DNA of 64,000 nucleotides, from contig OY987244.1 of the NCBI GenBank assembly GCA_963920765.1, positions 5,954,501 to 6,018,500 of the forward strand. Direction: 5' to 3'. The DNA comes from Ulota crispa (Eukaryota; Streptophyta; Bryopsida; Orthotrichales; Orthotrichaceae). Numbering within the stretch: position 1 is the first letter of the stretch; each line of letters begins with the position of its first letter. The notes beneath the pieces are model-generated. The model was given only the letters and a program-made list of their open reading frames with translations, was not told where the DNA came from and made no database searches. Both the position numbers and the translations under genes were made by a program. Below are positions 34,985 to 46,094 of the stretch, in pieces.

Positions 34985-36386
34985 CACCGCTAGAATTGCT
35001 TAGTTTTCATCTGGATTTCAGAGGGGCCTGGACATTTGGAGGGTGCAAGAGACACTCTAAGGTAGGAGTACCTAAATGTAACACTAGTTGTTTATCAACA
35101 TCTACAAACAAATCTAAAGTTACACCCTACTACACAAGACACACAATTTAACAAAACCTATCACAGTAATGGGATATAGGGAACACAAATTGTGTAGGTG
35201 GTAGAGAAGTTGCACATGTGACATGGTCTTTTTGTTGTTGCTTTTTCATTTCAATACAAGCTTTTCAATGGAGGTCTAGTGTCTATAATAGGTAAGTCTA
35301 TGGAGTTGCCTTCAGCAATTCTTAATTTATTCATACAATCTCAAAAAATTCCAAAAACAGTTGTGCTTGCATCTCTGCCTATTTCTTAAACAAGTACCTT
35401 TCGCTATATTCTAAAAAGACCCTCACGATTATTGCATTTGAAGAAAGTGTCAGTTTTAGGTTCTCCTAAATTAACCCCTAAAATTCTTTTGTGTTTAGAG
35501 GCCCAAAACTGCTTCAAAATACTATTCCCAAACCAAGGTCAAAATCTTCATTGAAACTTACTATTTAACAAATCCAACCGTAGGATCCATTGGTTGACTT
35601 GCACAAGTACATTGTCCCAAAATTTCAAAATGAACACCCCCACCAATTGCAAGATCAATGTGCCTAAACTTCAAAGTGTAGGCTTCTCTAGTCCTTCTAG
35701 AAGGTGAATTTTAGTTTTTCAAACTTTTTAGAGAAAAACTTGTATGTTGTATTTCTTGTGCAATTTTGGCAATATGTTGAAAAGTGGGTTGAAAGCACAA
35801 ATAAAAATATATAACCAAAAAAAATTGGATCCATTTTTACAAAAATTGTAAAGTGAAAGTTATTGATGAATGAAAGATATAACTAATATGCTAATAAGTT
35901 TTGGAAAATTTTGAAAATTGTTAATCCCAATGGTGAGAATGCTCTAACAAACAATTAGTATCTTTCATTTTCATTTTCATTTTCATTTTCATTTGAAAAG
36001 TTTCAAAATTGAGAGTAAAAGCTAACTTTGTATATTTTTTCTACCCTCTTCTTACCTTCATTGCCCACAAAATAAAAGTCCTAACTCTTACCTCATTATT
36101 TGGAATTGAGTGATTCAATTTTTTTTGAGTAGGTATCAATCTATAAAATTCTATATGTAAAAAAATAAAAAAAATAAGAATATATTTTTTACTGCCTGGT
36201 TTGACATTGAAATTGAAAAAACCTTCTAACTTTTGCATTACTTATTGGAATGACATGAAATAAAGCCTCACATGTAGATTATGATGAGTAGCATCCATCC
36301 TAAAAAATTTGTGAAAATTTTCCAAATTATGAAGTCAATAGAACCTACTTGAGTTCTCATAAAGCCCGAAGTGGGCTCCTTGGTCC
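34985..36386. other. AT-rich intergenic DNA with a (TTTTCA)n microsatellite
   Basis: No gene seen. A CATTTT repeat of about five units lies at 35964-35995. Confidence 0.5.
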
Positions 36387-36390
36387 TTAA

Positions 36391-36779
36391 CCCTTAAGCG
36401 TCCAATCGACCATTTTCTCGTCGTTGCCCAATTTTTTTGGGCTGCTCGAGACCAAAAAAACTTTTGTTTTTTTTGTTTTTTTGTTTTTTTTTTGCTATAA
36501 TAGAGAATCAAGTTTACTTTTAACCAATCATATCAAATTTTGAAATCTATGAGTAAAATTTGTAATTTTGATGAATATTAAATGATAAATGCTTCTAAAT
36601 TCATTAAATAAAAATACAAAACTTTTTTTGAATATTTGACCATATGGATTGACCATATGGATAATTGCTAAACATTATGATTATTATTTTCTCTTTTGAA
36701 ACAAACTTCATTGAAGTTACAAGAAGTATTTTTCTTGAATGCATTTATGTTTTGCCCTTACCCCTCGGGGGTTTAGGGG
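36391..36779. mobile_element. Short TTAA-type MITE
   Basis: TTAA on both sides (36387-36390 and 36780-36783). The tips are CCCTTAAGCGTCC and, in reverse complement, CCCCTAAACCCCCG. 389 bp with homopolymer T tracts. Confidence 0.7.
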
Positions 36780-36794
36780 TTAAGAGTTAACCGC

Positions 36795-36887
36795 ACTGCC
36801 CTGCTGCCCAGCCCCCCACTGCCCTGCTGCCCAGCCCCCCACTGCCCTGCTGCCCAGCCCCCCACTGCCCTGCTGCCCCAGCCCCCA
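36795..36887. repeat. Minisatellite, four 23-bp units
   Basis: Units of ACTGCCCTGCTGCCCAGCCC plus CCC start at 36795, 36818, 36841 and 36864 with exact 23-bp spacing. The last unit has one base change. It creates a glycine/tryptophan/glutamine-rich open frame on the minus strand that is not a credible protein. Confidence 0.9.
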
Positions 36888-37422
36888 CAGCGCTCCCACG
36901 AGAATCTCTCGTCCTCACAATCTACCGGCGAAAATTCCTCGGCCTCTAGTCTACAGGCTTTGTATAGGGAGATCCGGTAAACACCACTCCCCCATGTAAA
37001 TCCCCAGTCCACGCCTCCACGGCACTACGGGGGGGAGATGCTAAAAACAATAGGAAGCAACAATAGTAAGTCAGCCGAAAGGAAAGGTCCAAAATACCGA
37101 ATAAAATCTAGGGAAAATTTCATGGATATCCCTGAAGTTTGCAATAATATCATAGATACCCTGCTTTTTCAGGAATTTCACAACTACCCTGTGACCAAGA
37201 GACTTCTTTCTTGGCAGTTTCTTTCCTGCCATTTTTGAAGCGGCTTCTTTCTTTTGGCTCTTTCCCGTTACTCGCTTTCCTCAAGAGTTCAAACTGTAGC
37301 CCTTTCACCGCACGATCCATCCCCACGCCGTCGCTCCGAGGTCACGAGTCACGACACAACACATACCCTCCTTCCATTCGGTGACAGTCCCTCCTCTTCT
37401 TCACATTTTTTGGACTCCTTAA

Positions 37423-38379
37423 CCCCTAAAGGACCATGGCCTTTTTTCCTGTTAAAGTCACGGATAACTTCCACTTCTGGGAATGAGTACACTTCTGGGA
37501 ATGAGTAGAAAAGTAGGGAATAGGGAAATTTGTCTTTTTTTAAAATCCAACCGTAGGATCTTGCTCCATACTATCAGAGGAACTTGTGGGAAAAAATCAA
37601 GTCAATCCAAATGGAGAGGAGTGAGATATTTACATATAAAGTGTAAAAAAAAAAGTTTTTTTCCCTGCTACTCAGAAATTTTAGAAGTCTTTAACCACTC
37701 TTATATCAAATAAATTACTCTACGCAAAGTTAAGGTTTATTTTTCCCATGTAGAAGATCAAGTCAGTTATATGTGAGAGAATTTTCAAATCAATTGGAAC
37801 TATAAAACACATGGGAAAAATATAGTAAGTAAAATGAAGTAGAGAATGAGTCAAAATACTAAATTGTTAAGAATTTGATTACTGAAATGAAAAATGCAAT
37901 TCTCAAGGTTGTAATGTTGCAATAAACAATCTACTTCTTTTGGTTTAGTTTTTTTTTCCAAAATATTGAAAATTGAGTAAAATAAAGGACTTCAAAGTTT
38001 ATTTTAGAGTAGAGAATCCCTAACTACCCGCAAACAAAAACTCCTCATAACTTTCATCTCATTGATTGAAATTGAATGATTCAAAGCTTCTCACGTATAA
38101 GAAAATCTAAAGAACCAATTTCAAAAAACAAAATTTAGAAAATGTAATTTTTGAAGAATTTTTTGGGCTGCCCAGATGGGCAGTCCTCCCCAAATTTTCA
38201 TAAAATCATGCATAACTTCTTTGTCAAATTTTGAAATGAAGAAAAAAATAGATGCCCACATAGATCTTTGAATTCCCCACCTACAATAAAAGTTTCAAAA
38301 AATTGCACAAAGTAGTTTAACCATAGGTACATGACCAAAACCCATTTGTCCCTTGAACTAACAAATAGTCCTTTAGGGG
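37423..38379 (-). mobile_element. TTAA-type element (B1) inside the long Mutator-like element
   Basis: Perfect TTAA on both sides (37419-37422 and 38380-38383). The tips are CCCCTAAAGGACCATGG and, in reverse complement, CCCCTAAAGGACTATTTG. The body is collinear with 31911-32839 in the opposite orientation. The right arm of the host carries the same tip at the same arm position (39903-39919), followed by a truncated B1 body to about 39720. Confidence 0.85.
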
Positions 38380-38884
38380 TTAAACTTCCAATTTTCTCCC
38401 ATTTTTGTGAATTTGCAAACCCTTGTGTATGTCGACTAGTGTCCGAACAGGTTTTTAAAAAAACTAGGTACATTTCCTAGTTTTATCTAGTCCACTCGGT
38501 TTTTTCTTGTTTTAATCGATCATGACCTAGACAAGAATTTTTTGGTCAGCCAATAACCTTTGGTTTTTTTTCCACTCAGTTGATTTCCTAAGTTTAGGAA
38601 AATAGTTTGGTTGAAATCTAAATTTTAATGTATTATTTTGGATTTTTTTTTCTTACATATGTTGCAGACAAATAAATCGTTTGCTTACCATGTGCATGGC
38701 ATAGCAAGGCAAGACAATGATCAAGACACCAAAAACCTGTCAAGTTATCCCTAGCCAATGCAAACTTATTTTTACTTTTAAAAGGATTTAGTGTTGACTT
38801 TTTTTACTTAAATATCTTTGGCTAGATTTGAACCAGGTCAAATCCCACCATCTTGGGAGTTCAAGTGCACCATTTATCCCATTA

Positions 38885-39145
38885 ACCATCACCCACTCAC
38901 CCACTCACCCTCTCACCCTCTCATTTACTCATAACGCATTATTCATTAAATTGGGAAAGTGGCATTTTGGGACTTTTGGATTTTATGTTTTCTAAAGAGT
39001 ACTCATTGAATACTCTTTAGAAAACATAAAATCCAAAAGTCCCAAAATGCCACTTTTTTCAATTTAATGAATAACGCGTTTTACCCACTCACCCTCTCAT
39101 TTACTCACCCACTCACCCACTCACCCACTCACCCACTCACTCACA
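38885..39145. repeat. CCCACTCA/CCCTCTCA repeats around a palindrome
   Basis: Tandem CACCCACT units occupy about 38890-38925 and 39083-39145. Between them, 38933-39001 and 39011-39080 are inverted copies (about 69 bp each, a few mismatches) with a 9-base spacer, enough to form a long hairpin. The repeated block includes TGGCATTTTGGGACTTTTGG. Confidence 0.85.
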
Positions 39146-39505
39146 CCCGCTGACACATGGCCACCTCACTCATGTTTCTTGTTTTTAAATTTTTGAACTT
39201 TTAGCACCTTGTAAGTGCTTGTGAAATAAAAAAACATTTGGCTTTTGTTTAGAAGGTCAGAAAATTTCCTTATCATGGAAAAGTTCGTAGGTTGATTTCC
39301 CATAGTTTCAAATTTCATTCGGTCCATTTCCTCATTTACAAATGCACGTTTGGCTAAATTTCCTAAAAATGAAATTGTAGCTCGGTTGATTTCCAAAAAC
39401 CATGTTTTTATGGTCAGAAGCAAATCCGCCAACTTTCATTTTTTTTGGACAATCCTAAAAAAAAATCGGCTGACTTGTAACTAAAACTCGGTTCTCCCCG
39501 GACAC

Positions 39506-39718
39506 TTATTGTTGACATTCGTTGGTCACAGTATTTTCAGCTGATGCTGCAACTCTGCGGTATGCAGCTTGAGCTGTAATCTCTTTCCTGGTCATGTCTT
39601 CTGCTGCCAAGATGTTGATAGAGAAGAATCCCAAGCTTGAGCCAGGTTTCAAGGCATTAGACAACGATGGAGAAGAAGCAGAATTTAACAAAGACTCGTC
39701 ACGGGCAGGTATCTTGTT
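39506..39718 (-). pseudogene. Captured gene fragment (C-terminal exon?) inside the Mutator-like element
   Basis: An open frame of about 70 codons on the minus strand ends at a stop at 39506. Its composition differs from the AT-rich surroundings and it looks like real coding sequence (FFSINILAAEDMTRKEITAQ, then AAYRRVAASAENTVTNECQQ). A possible acceptor (CAAG) precedes ATACCTGCC at about 39712. The protein was not recognised. It abuts the truncated B1 copy. It is most simply the last exon of a host gene picked up by the element. Confidence 0.5.
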
Positions 39719-40240
39719 TTTTACTTTTTAAATGCAAATATCTTCCAATATGTGTGGTCAAAGTTCTTGAGTTTTGTATAACACATTCTTATAATAGTCT
39801 AGCACAAGATCCTACAATCAGATATGCAAAATGCCATTTTCAAACTTTTTTACTCTTTGCCATAGAGGTGACAGTTTTGAGTGTTTTTTGACAAAATAAA
39901 GGCCATGGTCCTTTAGGGGTTAAGGAGTCCAAAAAATGTGAAGAAGAGGAGGGACTGTCACCGAATGGAAGGAGGGTATGTGTTGTGTCGTGACTCGTGA
40001 CCTCGGAGCGACGGCGTGGGGATGGATCGTGCGGTGAAAGGGCTACAGTTTGAACTCTTGAGGAAAGCGAGTAACGGGAAAGAGCCAAAAGAAAGAAGCC
40101 GCTTCAAAAATGGCAGGAAAGAAACTGCCAAGAAAGAAGTCTCTTGGTCACAGGGTAGTTGTGAAATTCCTGAAAAAGCAGGGTATCTATGATATTATTG
40201 CAAACTTCAGGGATATCCATGAAATTTTCCCTAAAATCTA

Positions 40241-40673
40241 GCGAAATTTGCTGGTTACCCCTGAAGTTTGCCATATTTGTACATATGCCCGCCTGGTTTT
40301 CAGAAATTGCACAAGTATTTTTGGACCATATTTCTCTAAGCTGTTTGTCTTGTTATAGATGCCCACTTCCTTCTTCTTTTGTTTGCATATCTCACTTCCT
40401 TCTTCTTTTGTATGCACGATACTTCTTTCTTGCATTTGTGTGTATCTGAGTGTGTATAAAGGGAGAAGTACAAGCCGTGCATATATAACAAGACAAACAT
40501 TTGATGCACGCTATTTCTTTCTTGTATTTGTGTGCGTACAAGGGGAGAAGGACATGGCATGCATAACAAGACAAATGTTTAAAAAGTTTGGTTCAAAGAT
40601 ATTTGTGCAAAATCTGAAATACCAAAGGCATTTATACAAATATAGTAAATTTTAAGGGTATTTATCAATTTAA
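40241..40673. mobile_element. Family C MITE, diverged copy next to the long element
   Basis: It starts right after the 9-bp duplication of the long element with GCGAAATTTGCTGGTTACCC. It keeps the TTTGGACCATA and GTATTTGTG-like inner blocks and ends with GGGTATTTATCAATTT. Flanking duplication not found. The multiple overlapping open frames here come from the hairpin. Confidence 0.65.
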
Positions 40674-41274
40674 ATCAACTACATAAAACATAAAAGCTGA
40701 CTAATATTTTGGAAATTTTCTAATTTTGATATGAGTATAAAAGGCAAATATTTGGTGCATATACTTTAAAGAATTGGTTGAAAATGAGAAATGTAGATTT
40801 TTTTTGCCGAAAGAAGTTCAAAACAATTTACAAAAAAACGGCATTTGCGCCTTGTACCCCCATTCACACCCTGCCTATGGACTGACGGATCCTTTTATTA
40901 GGGGGTTTCAAATATGCCGTTCATGAGCAATTTTGTTCACGTGAATCAAATTCGTGAAAAATTTAGGCAAGTCATTCCGTGAACAAGCCATGACGACCTC
41001 CCAGAGGTCGTCGTAGCGTATTCACCGGTGAACAAAAGCTTGTTCACGACCATTCATTCATGGTTTTTTGCCCCTATTATTGACACCAAGTGCCTAGGGA
41101 GAAATTTATGCTTTTCTAGCTAATTTTTGCTATTTGGTATATTCAACCAAATTGTTAAAATATTGATTGGTTCTAGGTGTAATCTCTCAACATTTTCTGG
41201 TCACTTTCTTCCTATGCTATATTAAAACTCGCTGATTTTCTTGAACTCAAAACAATTTTTGGCAATAATTTGTT

Positions 41275-41687
41275 GGGAATCAATATGCATACCACACCTT
41301 CTTGACTATCCCACCACACCCCGGGGTAAATTTTAGATTTCTTCCATCAAAAAGCTGAATTTGAGAATTTGGAATTCAAATTTGGACTTAGAGACCTGGA
41401 TTTTGACTAGAACCATAAAAAAACGCTGTAATTGAACAACACTCAATGAAAAAGCTTAGCTCAAGGGAAAAGTATAACTTTTACTTTTTTAATAAAAAAG
41501 ATAAGCTTTTTCATTGGGTGTTGTTCAATTAGAACTTTTTTAGTGATTCTAAACAAAATTGTAGTCTTTGAGTCCAAATTTGAATTCCAAATTCTCAAAT
41601 TTAGCTTTTTGATGGTAGAAATCTGAACTTTACCCGGGGTGTGGTGGGATAGTCAAGAAGGTGTGGTAACTACGCATATTAATTCCC
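41275..41687. mobile_element. Mutator-type MITE, family A, intact
   Basis: The tips are GGGAATCAATATGCATACCA and, in reverse complement, GGGAATTAATATGCGTAG. The flanking 9-mers TAATTTGTT are identical (41266-41274 and 41688-41696). The arms are inverted for about 150 bp. This is the reference empty site for the insertion at 31911. Confidence 0.92.
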
Positions 41688-41819
41688 TAATTTGTTTATG
41701 TCAAAAATATAAAAAATAGTTTATTTATTACCAAGGTTGTCGGGAATGGTAGAATTTTGTCATGTAGAAAATTGCAATTTTCTAGCATATTTCCCACACG
41801 TTCCACAAGTGCATTGTAA

Positions 41820-42276
41820 GAGCATCTCCACCGGTGGCTCCAAACCTGTAATTTAGCGTGGCTGCATGTCACTTTTGATTTTTCACAAGTCCATCAGTGA
41901 CACGCAAAGGCAAAATTTCTGTGCGGCCTTGCAAAATCCTGCACTCGGCACGGTGACCTCTCGGGCACTTGTTCACCGATAGCGTGCTTAGTTTCCGGGT
42001 TGCAGTGTTTGCGCGTAGGTATGTCGGGGAGATTTGCAGCTCCTGGTTGATCCCGACCTTCGATTCTTTGGAACCACTGCTCAGCGGCACCGCGTGGCAG
42101 AACTGAAACCGTATCTTCAAATAAACCTCCCCAACTTGTTTGCTGAGATTTTGTAGTGCGTCCAAGCTCGCGCGGATTGGTGAGGGCATTGCCATTTGTG
42201 CGGTGAAACCACACTGCCAAGGCCGCATCAAAATCAAATGACGAGTCTGAAATTTGGAGCATCGGTGGAAATGCTC
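41820..42276. mobile_element. PIF/Harbinger-type element with GC-rich cargo
   Basis: The tips GAGCATCTCCACCGGTGG and, in reverse complement, GAGCATTTCCACCGATG are flanked by TAA (41817-41819 and 42277-42279). Unlike the other family E copies the interior is GC-rich and unrelated to them. It has two overlapping minus-strand frames of about 150 codons (41869-42330 and 41894-42334), neither with a known domain. The cargo may be captured host sequence. Confidence 0.7.
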
Positions 42277-42280
42277 TAAG

Positions 42281-42715
42281 TACATCACTATAATTTGAAT
42301 TTGCATTATAAAAAGAGGGAGGATCTTCAATCATAAAAATGCGTCACATTTGCTAGTGCAAATGGGCCTTCAAAGGTGGAAGAAGCATAAAATCAAGCCT
42401 TGAGGAAGTCTGTATAGCAGATGCATGGATTTCTTTTGGTTTTTCATTGGTTGAGTAAGATGCATTGTATAATGGTTGCAGACTTGCAGGTAACAAGGAA
42501 CCAGGGCATTTTTTTGGGGGGCCTAACACTTTTGGCCAGATCACAGATGTCAAAGGTAAGTGGGTAATAAGTGGAGGGATCAGCCCACATTTGTCCAAGG
42601 TTGTAAGAGTTTGTTGCTAGTTTGGCTTCCTTTTAGTAGAAAAAGATGTCCTTGAAGGAACTACATAAAACCATCTGTGTGTACATTCATTCAAACAACT
42701 AGTTAATGTTCAAGG
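42281..42715. other. Intergenic sequence, no gene seen
   Basis: No recognised coding sequence or repeat of the listed families. Confidence 0.4.
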
Positions 42716-43114
42716 GGGAATTGATATATGTACCACCCATTTTTACTATTCTACCACACCTATTGTGTATGATCAATATTTACAATATTAGAGTAGGTGT
42801 GGACCATGGGCAAAACATCACTATTTTGAAAATATAATTTGACACAGAAGTTGCAACTTTAATTTTATTTTCAGCTCCAAATCCCACTTATAGTATCAAT
42901 TTAGAAAATCAAAATTAAACTAAGCATAATTTGAAAATTTTAATTGATGCTATGAGCGGAATCTAGAGCTAAGAAACAAAATTCTAGTTGCAACTTCTAT
43001 GTCAAGTTGCATTTTCAAATTAGTGGTCCACACCTACTTTAGTATTGTAAATATTGACCATATATAGTATGTGTGGTAGAATAGTCAAAAATGGGTGGTA
43101 CATATATCAATTCC
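42716..43114. mobile_element. Mutator-type MITE, family A
   Basis: The tips GGGAATTGATATATGTACCA and, in reverse complement, GGAATTGATATATGTACCA are nearly perfect inverted repeats. The next repeat in each arm is TATTCTACCACAC. The 9-bp flanks are not clearly preserved. Confidence 0.82.
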
Positions 43115-44339
43115 ATATTTGAGGTTTTCATTCATATTTTGCCCCACCTAATGTTTGTTTGAGAGGGATGTTGACAACCTGTTCATCAAAATTTTCACCC
43201 AATTTTTTCTTGTATTGAGAACGCCTCAAAGTAATTGCACTAGCACTAATTTTTTGGGACAAATTTTGCTAGTTCTATCAAATTTGGGCCAATGTAACAC
43301 ATCTTTCAATTATTCCTCAATGAAATGAAGACAACAAAGCTTTATTGTTCCCAAAAAACCTTATTCAACAATGCTATATTTTCAAAAGTAATTACTATCA
43401 AATGTGATTTTATTTTTGGATTGTGTGCTCCACTTTTTATTGTATTTGAGTTAGCCTCTAATGCATAATAAGTTGATCTATGTATAATGAATTGTTGTTG
43501 TTTTTTATCTCTTTTTAATTATTGAACCAAAATTTTGCAGAAAATTGTTAGGACTTTGTAATACTAATTTTGATAGTAGAAATAATTCACTTATATGTGT
43601 AGTTCTACACACAAGATACATTTTTGGTTTATTTTTTAGCCAATTCTAACCAATGATCAAGTAAGTCTATATATGATATTAGAACTAAATGATTTATTCT
43701 TTGAAAAAATCTATTATGTTATGTCTAACCATACTAGGGACTAAAAGAGCAAATATAGACTCACAATACGTGGTTGGATAGAGCATGTGCATGCATCTTC
43801 TTCCATGTGTACAAGGTTCAACTCCCCTGTAGATCTTGGTTTGAGAAAAGCAAAGAAATGACCACATGGAAAGTCAATGATAGCGCATGAAATTCTTAGA
43901 CGCATGTAGGATTTGCTATGCCACAAGATCCTTCTCATTCCAAAACTCCTCTCTAGCATTTATATAGTGGGCTAATTTGGTAAGTGGAGGCAAAGTGCAG
44001 TGGCATTGGTGTTCAAGCTAAAACAATTTATTTTGGTTTGACACAATGCCTTTTGTGCAAATGCTCTTATTACATCAAGGATTGTGGCCATTTTGGAGCC
44101 ATGAAAGTCTTAGTCCTTGACTCTTGTTGCTTGAATTTTTAAAATCATCCTTGAGACTTTTACACTAAGAGTTGATGCTAAAGTTTGAAAAGATATTTTA
44201 GTGTTCAAAAGACACAATCTAACAAAACTTTGATTCCAAAAATTAGATTCATCTAGAATAGAAGGAAATTTTGTGGCTTTAGTGTTGTTTTTGAATTTCA
44301 TAGAAATCAAGTAGTTTTAAAATCAAAGACTCTTCTAGG
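43115..44339. other. AT-rich intergenic DNA
   Basis: No gene seen on either strand. The longest frame (72 codons at 43741-43959, minus) has no domain. Confidence 0.45.
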
Positions 44340-44343
44340 TTCA

Positions 44344-45209
44344 CCCCTAAGTGCTTGAGGCACCAAATTTGGGTGTTCAAGAAACTTTGAGACCTTGTTG
44401 AAGGCAAATCATTTGATTTATTATTTATTTTTTTTGGAGAAGTTGCAAGTTGAAGTTAGCTTCAATGTTCAATTTGAATTTCTTCCATATCACATTCTAA
44501 TTGTTTTTGGTGGAAGATAAATTGCAAGCATGTTTCTTGCTCATCAAAAAGTGTAATGAATAGTGTCACTAAAGAGCCTACAGCAAATTGCCACATTGGA
44601 AAGACGGGTAGCCAATTGAGAATAAAATGAAGATTTCCATTGGGTAGTGAGGGCTCTTGAAATTTCATCATCTAAGAATATCTAAATGTGTTTTTTCACT
44701 AGTTCCATTTGAAATGATTTTTTTATACAAATTAGAATTCATTCACTTTTGAAAATTCTTCCATTCAAAATGATTTTTGGTCAATAATTGAATCGAAACA
44801 TTGTCTTTGTAATAGGTGGTAGCTCTTTGACAATTGCATTGCAAGCTTATTTGTGAAATTGTGATCATGGATTTGGAAGAGGATTTGTTAATTTTTAAAT
44901 AACAACAAGTACTAAATCATCACAAGTGGTAGTTTCCCAATTTTGTACTCAATACTTGCCAATTTGCATAACAAGTTTTGGGTGGTTCCAAATAATAATA
45001 ACATTGTTAGTCATCCACATTCAATCACAAATATCTTAACATCTGAGTGATGTTTTAGATTTTTTTTGACAATACCATCTAAAAGCTTTGAAGTTCAAGC
45101 TCCCATAGTTACAAATTTTTATCAATATTTAATAATGATCTCACAATTACAACTCAAAGCTTCCAAATGCCTTCTTGAACCAAGAAAAGTACCCTCACAC
45201 ATTTAGGGG
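44344..45209. mobile_element. TTAA-type MITE (family B)
   Basis: The tips are CCCCTAAGTGCTTGAGG and, in reverse complement, CCCCTAAATGTGTGAGG. Flanks are TTCA (44340-44343) and TTAA (45210-45213). 866 bp, non-coding. Confidence 0.7.
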
Positions 45210-45788
45210 TTAATAAACACCACCAAAAGGAACCGGAAAGCTCATATACTTGACTTGGATTCGTTCCAATTTTTTCTGTTTTGAAATTCTCAATGCTTGT
45301 TGCTAAGGCTTATTAATTATAAATTGTACTTAAATACTCTAACATAGGTGTACATTACATTACAAAAAAATTGTGATTTTTTTTTAAATTACCACATAAA
45401 ATTTTACTTTAAAAATTTAATTACTAACTCTCAACTTCAAATTGTAACAAAATACGAATTTTAAGATTTTTTCAAAATTTTGCAAATAAAGTAGAAACTG
45501 TACTCAAGAAATTTCAAATTGTTACTTTCAACAACAAAAGGAATCACTCAAAGTGTCAACATCAAAATTTAAACAAAATAATCCAAAATGGCAAAAAGAC
45601 ACTATATATGAATAATGTTTTTGTTATAACACGACAAGTTTAGTTAGAGAAGCAAATGTAAACCAAACTTAATTGAATGATGTAGGTTTACCATCACCAA
45701 TGTTGTGCACGTAAAAAAAACGGATGAAAATTTGCTATTTATCATCAGGGTATGTTCACACTTAGTGTTAGGAAGAGTATTAGCAACA

Positions 45789-46094
45789 GGGAAAATTTCA
45801 TGGATATCCCTAAAGTTTGCCAAATTTACATAGATATCCTTGGGTGTTTAAAAATTATACAAATACTTTTGGTCTGTAACTTTCAGACGTTTGTTCTATG
45901 TCAACTCTTTTTTCCTTGTGCGTATGCTCCATTCTATTACACTCCTTGTTTTAACATTGATCATGAAATAAATAGCATGCATAACAAAACAAATGCCTAA
46001 AAATTATGAATTAAAAGTACTTGTGTAATTTCTGAAAAACCAAAGGTATCTATGTAAATATGATAAATTTCAAGAGTATCCATGAAATTTTCCC
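45789..46094. mobile_element. Mutator-type MITE, family C
   Basis: Inverted tips GGGAAAATTTCATGGATA. The flanking 9-mers TTAGCAACA and TTAGCAATG match at 7 of 9. 306 bp, organised as in the copy at 31282. Confidence 0.85.

Larger units (their letters stand above)
37111..40231. mobile_element. Long Mutator-like element with identical 330-bp arms and gene cargo
   Basis: The ends carry the family C tip GGGAAAATTTCATGGATATC and stay inverted and, by eye, identical for about 331 bp (37111-37442 against 39900-40231). The flanking 9-mer TAAAATCTA is perfect on both sides (37102-37110 and 40232-40240). The outer 95 bp of each arm equal the family C MITE. The inner part of the arms is GC-rich unique sequence giving the same 63-residue frame (starts MALSRYSLSS) in both arms. 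The interior holds a TTAA-type element, a 148-bp palindrome, CCCACTCA repeats and a piece of an unidentified gene on the minus strand. No transposase is visible, so it is non-autonomous and resembles a Pack-MULE. Arm identity and intact duplication point to recent insertion or gene conversion. Confidence 0.9.

Noticed and set aside
36773..37012. Gly/Trp/Gln-rich minus-strand frame
   Set aside because: Its repeated part is the 23-bp minisatellite, and the rest has no recognisable domain.
37254..37508. Frame starting MALSRYSLSS, repeated at 39840-40088 on the other strand
   Set aside because: It is the same inverted arm of the Mutator-like element read twice, and the frame runs across the arm boundary into unrelated sequence, so it is not taken as a gene.
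37111..40231. Reading the two inverted arms as CRISPR-like or retroelement LTRs
   Set aside because: The arms are inverted, not direct, with family C tips and a 9-bp duplication, so a Mutator-like element explains them.
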